64,000 nt of DNA from positions 248,001-312,000 of the forward strand of contig NZ_BOMB01000021.1 in NCBI RefSeq assembly GCF_016861975.1, read 5' to 3'. This document shows, piece by piece, positions 33,777 through 41,845 of the stretch. Below the pieces are notes generated by a model. The model searched no databases, was not told the origin of the DNA, and saw nothing but the letters and a program-made list of their open reading frames with translations. The translations under genes were made by a program, and so were the position numbers. This stretch comes from Actinocatenispora rupis. GTDB lineage: Bacteria; Actinomycetota; Actinomycetes; Mycobacteriales; Micromonosporaceae. Positions within the stretch are counted from its first letter, which is position 1. Each line of letters begins with the position of its first letter.

Positions 33777-33920
33777 GCCGGGGGGCGAAGCCCCGCCGGC
33801 GCGGGGTCTGGGGGCCGCGCCCCCAGGAAGTACGCGAAAATCCCCCGGTTCGCGAACTCCGCGAACACGGGGGACCAAGGATTTGAGCCGCCGGGCGACC
33901 ACGGGGGAAGCCGCCCGGCG
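33777..33920. other. Array of four GC-rich hairpins
   Basis: Four consecutive dyads: about 33777-33801 with the GGGGC-GAA-GCCCC tip; CTGGGGGC-CGC-GCCCCCAG at 33808-33826 (perfect, 3-base loop); 33842-33873, a 13-bp stem (CCCCCG then GTTCGCG) with one bulged A and a 5-base loop; and CGCCGGGCG/CGCCCGGCG at 33889-33920. They directly follow the tandem repeats. They may end the PAP2 transcript or form a structured RNA. The rest of the gap to 34204 (moxR leader) shows one further dyad. Confidence 0.75.
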
Positions 33921-34106
33921 ACATCGCAATGGTACACACGGGGGAGAGGCGGTTGTCTACCCGACAGGACGGGCCTGAGTAGCGAATTCCCGGTGTTTCT
34001 CCCGGTGGTACCGGGGGGTGCCGGCGCGGTGTCTCAGTGCGATGGGGTGGGTGGCGCGCGTACCCGCCCGGCGGTTTCCCGGCCTGGCGTGGGAGGCTTG
34101 AGGTGG

Positions 34107-34125
34107 CAAGCGTGCGTCACGCTTG
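34107..34125. promoter_or_regulatory. Perfect dyad upstream of moxR
   Basis: CAAGCGTG-CGT-CACGCTTG, 8-bp perfect arms with a 3-base centre, 78 bp before the moxR start. Could be an operator for the moxR operon or a hairpin in its leader. Confidence 0.5.
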
Positions 34126-34203
34126 GCAGGCTGCTTCTCCGGGCGCCGGGTGTTGTCGCGGTGGTGGGGCAGTTGCGCAGTCGGAACGTGCCGTGGAGGT
34201 CAG

Positions 34204-35274
34204 GTGGCCCAGCAGACGACGCCAGCCCAGGACGCGACCCTGCTCGAAAAGGCCCTGTTCGAGGTCAAGCGGGTGATCGTCGGCCAGGACCGGATGATCG
34301 AGCGGATGTTCGTCTCGCTGCTTGCGAGGGGGCACTGTCTGATCGAGGGTGTGCCGGGTGTCGCGAAGACGCTCGCGGTGGAGACGTTGGCCCGGGTGGT
34401 GGGCGGCTCGTTCGCCCGGATCCAGTTCACGCCGGATCTGGTGCCGGCGGATGTGGTCGGCACCCGGATCTACCGGCAGGGCAGCGAGAAGTTCGATGTC
34501 GAGCTGGGCCCGGTGTTCGTGAACTTCCTGCTCGCGGACGAGATCAACCGGGCGCCGGCGAAGGTGCAGTCGGCGCTGCTGGAGGTCATGGCGGAGCAGC
34601 ATGTGTCGATCGGCGGTGAGACGCATCCGGTGCCGACTCCGTTCCTGGTGATGGCGACGCAGAACCCGATCGAGCAGGAGGGTGTCTACCCGCTGCCGGA
34701 GGCGCAGCGCGACCGGTTCCTGCTGAAGATCCAGGTGGGCTACCCGACGGATGTCGAGGAGCGCGAGATCGTCTACCGGGTGGGTGTGTCGACGCCGGAG
34801 CCGACGCCGGTGTTCTCGCCGGAGGATCTGATCGGTCTGCAGGCGAAGGCCGACGAGGTGTTCGTGCACAACGCCCTGGTGGACTACGCGGTGCGGCTGG
34901 TGCTGTCGACGCGTAACCCGGCGGAGTACGGGATGCCCGACGTGGCGGGTCTGGTGCAGTACGGGGCGAGTCCGCGTGCGTCGCTGGGCATCGTGCGGGC
35001 GGCGCGGGCGTTGGCGTTGCTGCGCGGCCGGGACTACGCGTTGCCGGCGGACGTGCAGGACATCGCGCCGGACATCCTTCGGCACCGGCTGGTCCTGTCG
35101 TACGACGCGTTGGCGGACGGGATTCCGCCGGAGCAGATCGTGGACCGGGTGTTGGCGACGGTGCCGCTGCCGACGGTGGCGCCGCGGCAGAACGCGGACG
35201 CGCCGCAGGGGCAGCCGGGGCAGCCACACCCGCAGCCGCAGGGCGGCCCGTGGCCGGGGCCGGGCCGGGTCTGA
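34204..35274 (+). CDS. MoxR-family AAA+ ATPase
   Basis: 356 residues. Walker A is EGVPGVAKT, Walker B LLADEINRAP, sensor 1 MATQNPIEQEG, and the arginine finger region LPEAQRDRF. MoxR ATPases act as chaperones for partner proteins with von Willebrand A domains, here encoded two genes on. GTG at 34204 follows GGAGG. First gene of moxR-DUF58-VWA, orthologous in layout to mycobacterial moxR1 (Rv1479). The C-terminal tail is Gly/Pro/Gln-rich. Confidence 0.95.
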   Translation: MAQQTTPAQDATLLEKALFEVKRVIVGQDRMIERMFVSLLARGHCLIEGVPGVAKTLAVETLARVVGGSFARIQFTPDLVPADVVGTRIYRQGSEKFDVELGPVFVNFLLADEINRAPAKVQSALLEVMAEQHVSIGGETHPVPTPFLVMATQNPIEQEGVYPLPEAQRDRFLLKIQVGYPTDVEEREIVYRVGVSTPEPTPVFSPEDLIGLQAKADEVFVHNALVDYAVRLVLSTRNPAEYGMPDVAGLVQYGASPRASLGIVRAARALALLRGRDYALPADVQDIAPDILRHRLVLSYDALADGIPPEQIVDRVLATVPLPTVAPRQNADAPQGQPGQPHPQPQGGPWPGPGRV

Positions 35275-35313
35275 GGACGGCGAGGGCGTGCGGACAGAGG
35301 TGGGTGAGGGACG

Positions 35314-36285
35314 GTGAGTCGGGCCGGTCTGGCCGCGTTGGGGCGGTTGCGCCGTCACTCGGCCGCGCCGTCCAGCGGTCCGCCGCACCTCGACACGGGG
35401 CGTTCCGAGGTCACGCTGTCGAAGCTGCAGTTGCTGGTGACGCGGAAGCTGGACGGCCTGCTGCAGGGTGACTACCTGGGTCTGCTGCCGGGGCCGGGCA
35501 CGGAGCCGGGCGAGTCCCGGGAGTACCGGCCGGGCGACGACGTGCGGCGGATGGACTGGCCGGTGACGGCGCGGACCACGGTGCCGCACGTACGGCAGAC
35601 GATCGTGGACCGGGAGTTGGAGACCTGGCTGGCGGTGGACCTGTCGGCGAGTCTCGACTTCGGCACGGCGAACTGTCTGAAGAGCGATCTGGCGCTGGCG
35701 GCGGTCGCGGCCGTCTCGCACCTGACCGTACGGGGCGGCAACCGGATCGGCGCGATCGTGGGCACCGGCGCGGACATGCACCGGATCCAGGCCCGCCCGG
35801 GGCGTACGGCGGCGCAGGGGTTGCTGCGCGCGGTGGCGCGGACGGACCGCCGGGCCGGCGGGCGGACGGATCTGGCGGCGTTGATCGAGGCATTGAACCG
35901 GCCGCCGCGCCGCCGCGGGATGGCGGTGGTGATCTCGGACTTCCTGGCCCCGTCGGGGTGGGAGCGTCCGTTGCGGCGGCTGGCCGTACGGCACGACGTG
36001 CTGGCGGTGGAGGTGCTCGACCCGCGCGAGCTGGAGCTGCCGGACGTGGGCGTGCTGGAACTGGTCGACCCGGAGTCCGGCGCGGTGCACGAGGTGCAGA
36101 CCACGCCGGCGGTCCGCGCGCGGTACGCGCAGGCCGCCGCGGAACAGCGCGCCGCGATCTCGGCGGCGCTGCGGCACGCGGGTGTGGGTCACCTGCGGCT
36201 GCGTACCGACTCGGACTGGCTACTGGACATCGTCCGGTTCGTGGCCGCGCAGCGGCACGCCCGGACCAGGGGGACCACTCGATGA
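35314..36285 (+). CDS. DUF58 domain protein
   Basis: 323 residues. The family signature REYRPGDDVRRMDW is at about 70-84, with LETWLAVDLSASLDFG after it; the latter is a degenerate VWA-like start. Partner of MoxR ATPases in membrane-linked chaperone complexes (family knowledge). GTG/ATG choice: start at 35314 with GGGACG-like leader; no better start upstream. No hydrophobic N-terminal anchor is seen, unlike some homologues. Confidence 0.93.
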   Translation: MSRAGLAALGRLRRHSAAPSSGPPHLDTGRSEVTLSKLQLLVTRKLDGLLQGDYLGLLPGPGTEPGESREYRPGDDVRRMDWPVTARTTVPHVRQTIVDRELETWLAVDLSASLDFGTANCLKSDLALAAVAAVSHLTVRGGNRIGAIVGTGADMHRIQARPGRTAAQGLLRAVARTDRRAGGRTDLAALIEALNRPPRRRGMAVVISDFLAPSGWERPLRRLAVRHDVLAVEVLDPRELELPDVGVLELVDPESGAVHEVQTTPAVRARYAQAAAEQRAAISAALRHAGVGHLRLRTDSDWLLDIVRFVAAQRHARTRGTTR

Positions 36286-36325
36286 CGCACCCGTTCCACG
36301 TCGTACTTTCCTGTGGGGGCGCCGC

Positions 36326-37276
36326 ATGATCCGCTTCCTGTCGCCGTGGTGGCTGCTGGCCGTGCTGCCGGTGCTGGCGCTCGCCGGGGTGTACGTGTGG
36401 GTTCAGCTGCACCGCCGGTCGTACGCGATGCGGTTCTCGAACCTGGAGCTGCTGCGCACGTTGACGCCGCGCGGGATCGGTTGGCGCCGGCACGCGTCGG
36501 CGGGCGCGCTGGTGCTGAGCCTGCTGATCCTGGCGACGGGCATGGCCCGGCCGTCGGTGGACGTGCGGCAGCCGATGGAGCGGGCGACGGTGATCCTGGC
36601 GATCGACGTGTCGCTGTCGATGCAGGCGACGGACGTGCAGCCGAACCGGTTGCGGGCGGCGCAGGCCGCGGCGAAGGAGTTCGTCAAGGAGCTGCCGGAC
36701 AACTTCAACATCGGCGTGGTGTCGTTCGCGAAGTCGGCGAACGTGGTCGCCTCCCCGACCAAGGACCGCGACCAGGTGTACTCGGCGATCAACGGCCTCC
36801 AGCTGGCGGAGTCGACGGCGACGGGCGAGGCGGTCTTCACGTCGCTGCAGGCGATCGCGAGCGTACCGGCGGACGGTGCGCAGGGGGCGCCGCCGGCCCG
36901 GATCGTGCTGCTGTCCGACGGCTACCGCACGTACGGGCGGACGATCGAGGACGCGGGGAAGGCGTCCGCGGCGGCGAACGTACCGGTGTCGACGATCGCG
37001 TTCGGCACGGACAGCGGGCGGGTGACGATCGGCGGCCAGACCACCCCCGTGCCGGTGGACAAGGTGTCGCTGCACAAGCTCGCCGAGATGACCAAGGGCC
37101 ACTACTACGAGGCGGCCAGCGCCGGCGAGCTGAGACAGGTGTACACCGACATGGGCTCGTCGATCGGGCACCGTACGGTGGCGCAGGAGATCGGGCAGTG
37201 GTTCATCGGGTTCGGCCTGGTGTTCGCGTTCGCGGCGGCGGTGATGAGCCTGCTCTGGTCCTCCCGGATGCCGTGA
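36326..37276 (+). CDS. VWA-domain membrane protein (BatA-like)
   Basis: 316 residues. Membrane segments at about 5-27 and 54-74 are followed by a von Willebrand A domain with a complete MIDAS: AIDVSLSM, a Thr in STATGEAV and Asp in VLLSDGYRTYG; a third membrane segment (WFIGFGLVFAFAAAVMSLLW) ends the protein. Topology places the VWA domain in one compartment between anchors, as in Bat proteins. Member of the MoxR chaperone system; matches Rv1481 in position. Confidence 0.94.
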   Translation: MIRFLSPWWLLAVLPVLALAGVYVWVQLHRRSYAMRFSNLELLRTLTPRGIGWRRHASAGALVLSLLILATGMARPSVDVRQPMERATVILAIDVSLSMQATDVQPNRLRAAQAAAKEFVKELPDNFNIGVVSFAKSANVVASPTKDRDQVYSAINGLQLAESTATGEAVFTSLQAIASVPADGAQGAPPARIVLLSDGYRTYGRTIEDAGKASAAANVPVSTIAFGTDSGRVTIGGQTTPVPVDKVSLHKLAEMTKGHYYEAASAGELRQVYTDMGSSIGHRTVAQEIGQWFIGFGLVFAFAAAVMSLLWSSRMP

Positions 37277-37324
37277 CGGCACCGGCGGTAGTCTCGGTGC
37301 GCACGTTCGACGGAGGGAGCACAG

Positions 37325-38029
37325 GTGCCTCGTACGGTTCTGGTGACCGGCGGCAACCGCGGGATCGGCCTGGCGATCGCGAAGCGGTTCGCGAAGCAGG
37401 GCGACCGGGTCGCGGTGACGCACCGCGGCAGTGAGGTCGACCCCGAGCTGTACGGGGTGCGTTGCGACATCACCGACCCGGAGCAGGTCGACGCCGCGTT
37501 CACGCAGATCGAGCAGGATCTCGGCCCGGTCGAGGTACTCGTGGCGAACGCCGGGATCACCGCGGACACGTTGCTGCTGCGGATGAGCGAGGACCAGTTC
37601 TCGTCGGTGGTGGACACCAACCTGGCCGGCGCGTGGCGCTGCGCGAAGCGGGCGGCGACGAAGATGCTGCGCGCCCGCTGGGGCCGGATGATCTTCATCT
37701 CGTCGGTGGCCGGCCTGTCCGGCAACCCCGGCCAGACGAACTACGCGGCCAGCAAGGCCGGCCTGGTCGGCCTGGCCCGGTCGATCACCCGCGAGCTGGG
37801 CACCCGCAACATCACCGCGAACGTGGTGGCCCCCGGCATGATCGAGACCGACATGACCGCCGAGCTGCCCGAGGCGCGGCGCAAGCAGATCCTCGGCGAG
37901 ATCCCGGCCGGCCGCTTCGCGAGTACGGACGAGGTCGCGGCGGCGGTCACCTGGCTCGCCTCCGACGATTCGGCGTACGTGACCGGTGCGGTGATCCCGG
38001 TCGACGGCGGCCTCGGCATGGGCCACTGA
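37325..38029 (+). CDS. fabG: 3-oxoacyl-ACP reductase
   Basis: Reduces 3-oxoacyl-ACP in fatty-acid elongation (FAS-II). 234 residues of the classical SDR type: TGGNRGIGLAIA for NADP, catalytic Ser in FISSVAGLSG, Tyr and Lys in NYAASKAG, and PGMIETDM. Position directly before inhA and hemH equals mycobacterial fabG1 (mabA). GGAGG precedes the start at 37325. The gap to inhA is 37 bp, so they are likely one operon. Confidence 0.96.
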   Translation: MPRTVLVTGGNRGIGLAIAKRFAKQGDRVAVTHRGSEVDPELYGVRCDITDPEQVDAAFTQIEQDLGPVEVLVANAGITADTLLLRMSEDQFSSVVDTNLAGAWRCAKRAATKMLRARWGRMIFISSVAGLSGNPGQTNYAASKAGLVGLARSITRELGTRNITANVVAPGMIETDMTAELPEARRKQILGEIPAGRFASTDEVAAAVTWLASDDSAYVTGAVIPVDGGLGMGH

Positions 38030-38066
38030 GCCCGGCCATCGGACACGAGTGGGAGACGAGCACAAC

Positions 38067-38837
38067 GTGAGTGGACTTCTCGCCGGCAAGCGGCTGCTGA
38101 TCGCCGGGATCCTGACCGACCAGTCGATCGCGTTCTCCGCGGCGAAGATCGCCCAGGAGGAGGGCGCCGAGCTGGTGCTCACCGGGTACGGGCGGCTGTC
38201 GTTGGTGGAGCGCATCGCGAAGCGGCTGCCGAAGCCGGTCGGCGACATCATCGAGCTGGACGTGACGAACCCGGAGCACCTGGACGGGCTGGCGGACCGG
38301 GTCCGCGAGCAGGTCGACGGGCTCGACGGGGTGGTGCACTCGATCGCGTTCGGGCCGCAGTCGGTGATGGGCGGCGAGTTCCTGAACGCGAAGTGGGACG
38401 ACGTCTCGACGGCGCTGCAGATCTCGACCTTCTCGTACCAGGCGCTCGCGATGGCGTGCCTGCCGTTGATGCGGCCGGGCGGGTCGATCGTGGGCCTGAC
38501 GTTCGACGCGACCACCGCCTGGCCGGTGTACGACTGGATGGGCGTGGCGAAGGCGGGCCTGGAGTCGGCGAGCCGCTACCTGGCGATGCATCTGGGCAAG
38601 CAGGGCATCCGGTCGAACCTGGTGTCCGCGGGCCCACTCCGGACGATGGCGGCGAAGTCGATCCCGGGCTTCGTGGAGTTCGAGGACGCGTGGCAGGCGC
38701 GGGCGCCGCTCGGCTGGTCGCTGACCGACCTGGAGCCGGCCGGTCGCGCGATCTGCGCGCTGCTGTCGGACTGGTTCCCGGCGACGACGGGTGAGGTCGT
38801 CCACGTCGACGGCGGGTACCACGCGGTGGGCGCCTGA
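38067..38837 (+). CDS. inhA: Enoyl-ACP reductase, InhA type
   Basis: Last reductive step of FAS-II, NADH-dependent. 256 residues. GILTDQSIAFSAAKIAQEEGAEL is the cofactor site, VHSIAFGPQSVMGG the region of the isoniazid-target Ser, and YDWMGVAKAGLES supplies the catalytic Tyr and Lys with InhA-like spacing. NLVSAGPLRTMAAKSIPGF continues the match to mycobacterial InhA more than to E. coli FabI. GTG at 38067 follows GGGAG. Confidence 0.95.
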   Translation: MSGLLAGKRLLIAGILTDQSIAFSAAKIAQEEGAELVLTGYGRLSLVERIAKRLPKPVGDIIELDVTNPEHLDGLADRVREQVDGLDGVVHSIAFGPQSVMGGEFLNAKWDDVSTALQISTFSYQALAMACLPLMRPGGSIVGLTFDATTAWPVYDWMGVAKAGLESASRYLAMHLGKQGIRSNLVSAGPLRTMAAKSIPGFVEFEDAWQARAPLGWSLTDLEPAGRAICALLSDWFPATTGEVVHVDGGYHAVGA

Positions 38838-38870
38838 CACCCCCATCTACGGGTGGTAGAAGATAGGACC

Positions 38871-39893
38871 GTGTACGACGCGTTCCTGTTGCTGTCCTTC
38901 GGCGGCCCCGAGGGCCCCGACGACGTCATGCCGTTCCTCCGTAACGTGACCCGCGGTCGCGGCGTACCGGAGGAACGGCTGGCGGAGGTGGCCGAGCACT
39001 ACCGGCACTTCGGCGGCGTCTCGCCGATCAACCAGCAGTGCCGCGACCTGCTCGCCGCGCTCCGCACCGAGTTCGCCGACCACGGCCTCGACCTGCCGCT
39101 CTACTGGGGCAACCGGAACTGGGATCCGTACCTGGCGGACACCCTGGCGACGATGCGCGACGACGGCGTACGGCGCGCGATCGCGTTCGTCACCAGCCCG
39201 TTCGGCTCGTACTCGTCGTGCCGGCAGTACCTGGAGGACATCGTCGCGGCGCGGGCGACGGTCGGCGCCGGCGCCCCGGTGATCGACAAGCTGCGCCACT
39301 TCCACGACCATCCCGGGTACGTCGAGCCGCACGTGGACGCGGTCCGCGCGGCGCTCGGTACGTTGCCGGCGGCGCCGGACAGCACGCGGCTGGTGTTCAC
39401 CGCGCACTCCGTACCGATGTCGATGGCGCGGACGGCGGGGCCGGCCGGCAACCGGTACACCGACCAGCTCGCCGAGGTGGCGCGGCTGGTGGCGGACGGG
39501 TCCGGCGCCGGCCTGCCGTACGACCTGGTGTGGCAGTCGCGGTCCGGCCCGCCGCAGGTGCCGTGGCTGGAGCCGGACGTCAACGACCACCTGGCCCGGC
39601 TCGCCGCGGACGGCGTGACGGGCGTGGTGGTGAGCCCGATCGGGTTCGTGTCCGACCACCTGGAGGTGGTCTGGGATCTCGACAACGAGGCCGCGGACAC
39701 CGCGAAGCGGCTCGGGCTGGACTACGCGCGCGCCGCGACCCCCGGTACCGACCCGCGGTTCGTCGCGATGGTCCGGGAACTGGTGACCGAGCGGCTCGAC
39801 CCGGCCGTACCGCGGCGGAAGCTGGGCGGCATCCCGGTGTGGGACGCCTGCGCGGACGGTTGCTGCGCGCTGCCCCCGCGCCCCGCGCACTGA
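38871..39893 (+). CDS. hemH: Ferrochelatase (coproporphyrin III ferrochelatase type)
   Basis: Inserts iron into the porphyrin in heme synthesis. 340 residues; in actinobacteria the substrate is coproporphyrin III (CpfC). LLLSFGGPEGPDDVMPFL opens the fold, VFTAHSVPMSMA holds the active-site His, and the [2Fe-2S] ligands appear as SSCRQY plus the C-terminal DACADGCC, as in the mycobacterial enzyme. GTG at 38871 is very close to a TAGAAGATAG stretch, so leaderless translation is possible. Confidence 0.95.
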   Translation: MYDAFLLLSFGGPEGPDDVMPFLRNVTRGRGVPEERLAEVAEHYRHFGGVSPINQQCRDLLAALRTEFADHGLDLPLYWGNRNWDPYLADTLATMRDDGVRRAIAFVTSPFGSYSSCRQYLEDIVAARATVGAGAPVIDKLRHFHDHPGYVEPHVDAVRAALGTLPAAPDSTRLVFTAHSVPMSMARTAGPAGNRYTDQLAEVARLVADGSGAGLPYDLVWQSRSGPPQVPWLEPDVNDHLARLAADGVTGVVVSPIGFVSDHLEVVWDLDNEAADTAKRLGLDYARAATPGTDPRFVAMVRELVTERLDPAVPRRKLGGIPVWDACADGCCALPPRPAH

Positions 39894-39902
39894 TCTCGCG
39901 GG

Positions 39903-40631
39903 TCAGGCGAGGGCGCCGGCCCGTTCCTCGGTACGGGTGCGCTCGTCGTACATGTGCCAGAGGGTGTCGGCGAGGTCGGCCGGGTCGAGCGTGCCGTCGA
40001 GGCCGGGCGGCAGCGGTTCGGCGGACGCGGCCCGGTTGGTGCTGATCGTACGTTCGGGGTCGCTGCCCCGGACGAGCGCGCCGACGGTCAGCACCCCCGC
40101 GTACACGCCGCGGTCGGCGACGGTGTCGTGCAGCGTGTGGACGTAGTTGCGCGGTCCGGCCATGGCGATCCCGACGTTGGCGAGGACCGGCAGCGGTGTG
40201 GTCGCGGACGCGCCGAGGCTGACGAGTACGGCGCCGTCGCCGCGGTCCAGCATCGCCGGCAGGAACCGCCGGACGAGCGCGACCGGGTTGTACACCAGCG
40301 CGTCGAGCTGGGCGCGCAGGTTGTCGTCGGCGACGTCGAGCGGGGTGGCGATCCGGTCGGCGACGGGCTGGCCGTTGAGGTACAGCACGTCGAGCGGGCC
40401 GTGGGTGCGGTCGATCGCGCCGGCCACCGCGTCCACCGCCCCCGGCCGGGTCAGATCGGCCGGGTACGCCGTGGCGGTGATCCCGGCACCGGCCAGTTCG
40501 GTGACGAACCGGTCGAGCCGGTCGCCGTTGCGGGCGACGAGCGCCACCCGGAACCCCTCCCGCCCGAACCGGTACGCCGTGGCCAGGCCGAGCCCGGGTC
40601 CGGTGCCGACGATCGCCATGGTCCTGTCCAT
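39903..40631 (-). CDS. SDR-family protein lacking the catalytic Tyr-Lys pair
   Basis: 242 residues with the Rossmann start MAIVGTGPGLGLATAYRFGREG and LYLNGQP, so nucleotide binding is likely. The region that should carry Tyr-x3-Lys reads VLANVGIAMAGPRNYVHTLH, with no YxxxK; a Ser is retained in LVSLGAS. It may be an NADP-sensing or otherwise altered family member, not a standard dehydrogenase. Divergent from a TetR gene whose operator-like words lie between them. Confidence 0.82.
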   Translation of the reverse strand: MDRTMAIVGTGPGLGLATAYRFGREGFRVALVARNGDRLDRFVTELAGAGITATAYPADLTRPGAVDAVAGAIDRTHGPLDVLYLNGQPVADRIATPLDVADDNLRAQLDALVYNPVALVRRFLPAMLDRGDGAVLVSLGASATTPLPVLANVGIAMAGPRNYVHTLHDTVADRGVYAGVLTVGALVRGSDPERTISTNRAASAEPLPPGLDGTLDPADLADTLWHMYDERTRTEERAGALA

Positions 40632-40640
40632 CCGCGCCTC

Positions 40641-40707
40641 CTCAAGTTGAGTACTCCCTCAAGTTCTGTGCCGGACCGTAGCACCAACATGAGGATGTCC
40701 TCAAGTT
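40641..40707. promoter_or_regulatory. CTCAAGTT-rich operator region between SDR and TetR
   Basis: CTCAAGTTGAG (40641-40651, palindromic around its centre), CTCAAGTT at 40658-40665 and again at 40700-40707, and the dyad TGAGGA-TG-TCCTCA at 40690-40703. A TAGGAT box follows, eight bases before the tetR ATG, so repression of tetR and of the divergent SDR gene by the same protein is likely. Confidence 0.65.
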
Positions 40708-40724
40708 CGGCTAGGATCGCCGGC

Positions 40725-41363
40725 ATGAGCGAGACCCGGCCGCTGCGCGCCGACGCCCGCCGCAACCGCGAGCGCCTGATCGAGGCCGCCCGCACCGTGT
40801 ACGCCGAGCGCGGACTCGACGCGCCGCTCGACGAGATCGCCCGGTGCGCCGGCGTCAGCATCGGCACGCTGTACAACCGGTTCCCGAGCCGGGACGCGCT
40901 GATCGACGCGGCCTTCGCGGACCGGGTCGCGGCGACCGCCCGGTTCGCCGAGCACGCGCTCGCCGACGACGACCCCTGGTCCGGCCTCGCGTACTTCCTG
41001 GAACGGATCTGCGAGTTGCAGGCGACCGACCGTGGATACCGGGATCTCGCCGCGCGCAGCGTGCCGCGGTCGGCGGAGACGGCGGCGGCGCTGCGCGACG
41101 GGTACCGGCAGATGGAACGGATCGTCGAACGGGCGCAGCACGCCGGGGCGCTGCGGTCCGACGTGACGCTGGCCGACCTGGCGTTCGTGTTCTGGGGGCA
41201 TGCCGGCACGGTCGCCGCCACCGCCGACATCGCGCCCGACGCCTGGCGCCGGCACCTCGGCCTGCTGCTCGACGGGCTGCGCAGCGAGGGCGCGCACCCG
41301 CTGCCCGTACCGCCGCTGGACCCGGCGCAGGTGGAGCGGGCGATGGGCCCCGGCGGCTGCTGA
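40725..41363 (+). CDS. TetR-family transcriptional regulator
   Basis: 212 residues. The helix-turn-helix reads EAARTVYAERGLDAPLDEIARCAGVSIGTLYNRFPSRDAL, the C-terminal domain DPWSGLAYFLERICELQATDRG resembles the TetR_C_33-like group. ATG at 40725 is chosen because TAGGAT ends about eight bases upstream (leaderless); two earlier in-frame ATGs would lie inside the operator. Divergent to the altered SDR gene, its probable target. Confidence 0.92.
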   Translation: MSETRPLRADARRNRERLIEAARTVYAERGLDAPLDEIARCAGVSIGTLYNRFPSRDALIDAAFADRVAATARFAEHALADDDPWSGLAYFLERICELQATDRGYRDLAARSVPRSAETAAALRDGYRQMERIVERAQHAGALRSDVTLADLAFVFWGHAGTVAATADIAPDAWRRHLGLLLDGLRSEGAHPLPVPPLDPAQVERAMGPGGC

Positions 41364-41373
41364 GCCAGGGACG

Positions 41374-41397
41374 CCACGCGCGAGCGGCGACGCGTGG
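41374..41397. terminator. Short hairpin after tetR
   Basis: CCACGCG (41374-41380) with CGCGTGG (41391-41397), 10-base loop, 10 bp past the tetR stop. Confidence 0.5.
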
Positions 41398-41474
41398 TTG
41401 CCTTGTGGGGAGCCGTTCTCGTCGTACCCGGGGGCTACGGTGCCGGGGTTACGGTGCGGGGAGAGGGGGCGGCG

Positions 41475-41801
41475 ATGGACGTCACGGCCGAGGACCGGTT
41501 CGAGGACGTGGTCGACGAGTTCGCCGGGCTGCCGGGGGTGACCCCGCCGGGCGCGTCGCGCGGGTTCGGCCGCACCGCGCTGCGGGTCGACGGGAAGATC
41601 TTCGCGATGCTGGTGCGCGGCCGGTTCGTGGTGAAGCTGCCGAGGGTACGGGTCGACCAGCTGGTCGAGTCCGGTGCCGGGGTGCGGTTCGACGCGAACA
41701 AGGGCACGCCGATGAAGGAGTGGCTCAGCCTCGACCCGGCGAGCGCGCTGCCGTGGGTACCGCTCGCCCACGAGGCGCTGGCGTACGTGCGGGCCGGCTG
41801 A
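41475..41801 (+). CDS. MmcQ/YjbR-like (TfoX-fold) protein
   Basis: 108 residues. FEDVVDEFAGLPGVTPPG, FGRTALRVDGKIFAMLVRGRFVVKLP and NKGTPMKEWLSLDP follow the pattern of the YjbR/TfoX N-terminal fold, a small cytoplasmic family of unknown biochemical role, sometimes called DNA-binding. AGAGGGGG precedes ATG at 41475. Isolated gene. Confidence 0.8.
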   Translation: MDVTAEDRFEDVVDEFAGLPGVTPPGASRGFGRTALRVDGKIFAMLVRGRFVVKLPRVRVDQLVESGAGVRFDANKGTPMKEWLSLDPASALPWVPLAHEALAYVRAG

Positions 41802-41805
41802 CCGG

Positions 41806-41845
41806 CGGCGGGATCACCGGCCGAGCGGCGGGGTCACTGGCCGAG
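41806..41845. repeat. Two tandem 20-bp units at a gene end
   Basis: CGGCGGGATCACCGGCCGAG (41806-41825) is followed directly by a copy with two changes (41826-41845). The right copy contains the stop codon of the minus-strand gene; the left copy would supply a second one. Confidence 0.8.

Noticed and set aside
33841-33882. tRNA-like segment with a GTTCG loop
   Set aside because: The stems form one long hairpin; no acceptor, anticodon arm or CCA end fits.
33088-33939. Long Cys/Leu-rich open frames on the minus strand across the tandem repeats
   Set aside because: All three minus frames are open because the repeat lacks stop codons; there is no ribosome site, the proteins are repeat translations and they run antisense into the PAP2 operon.
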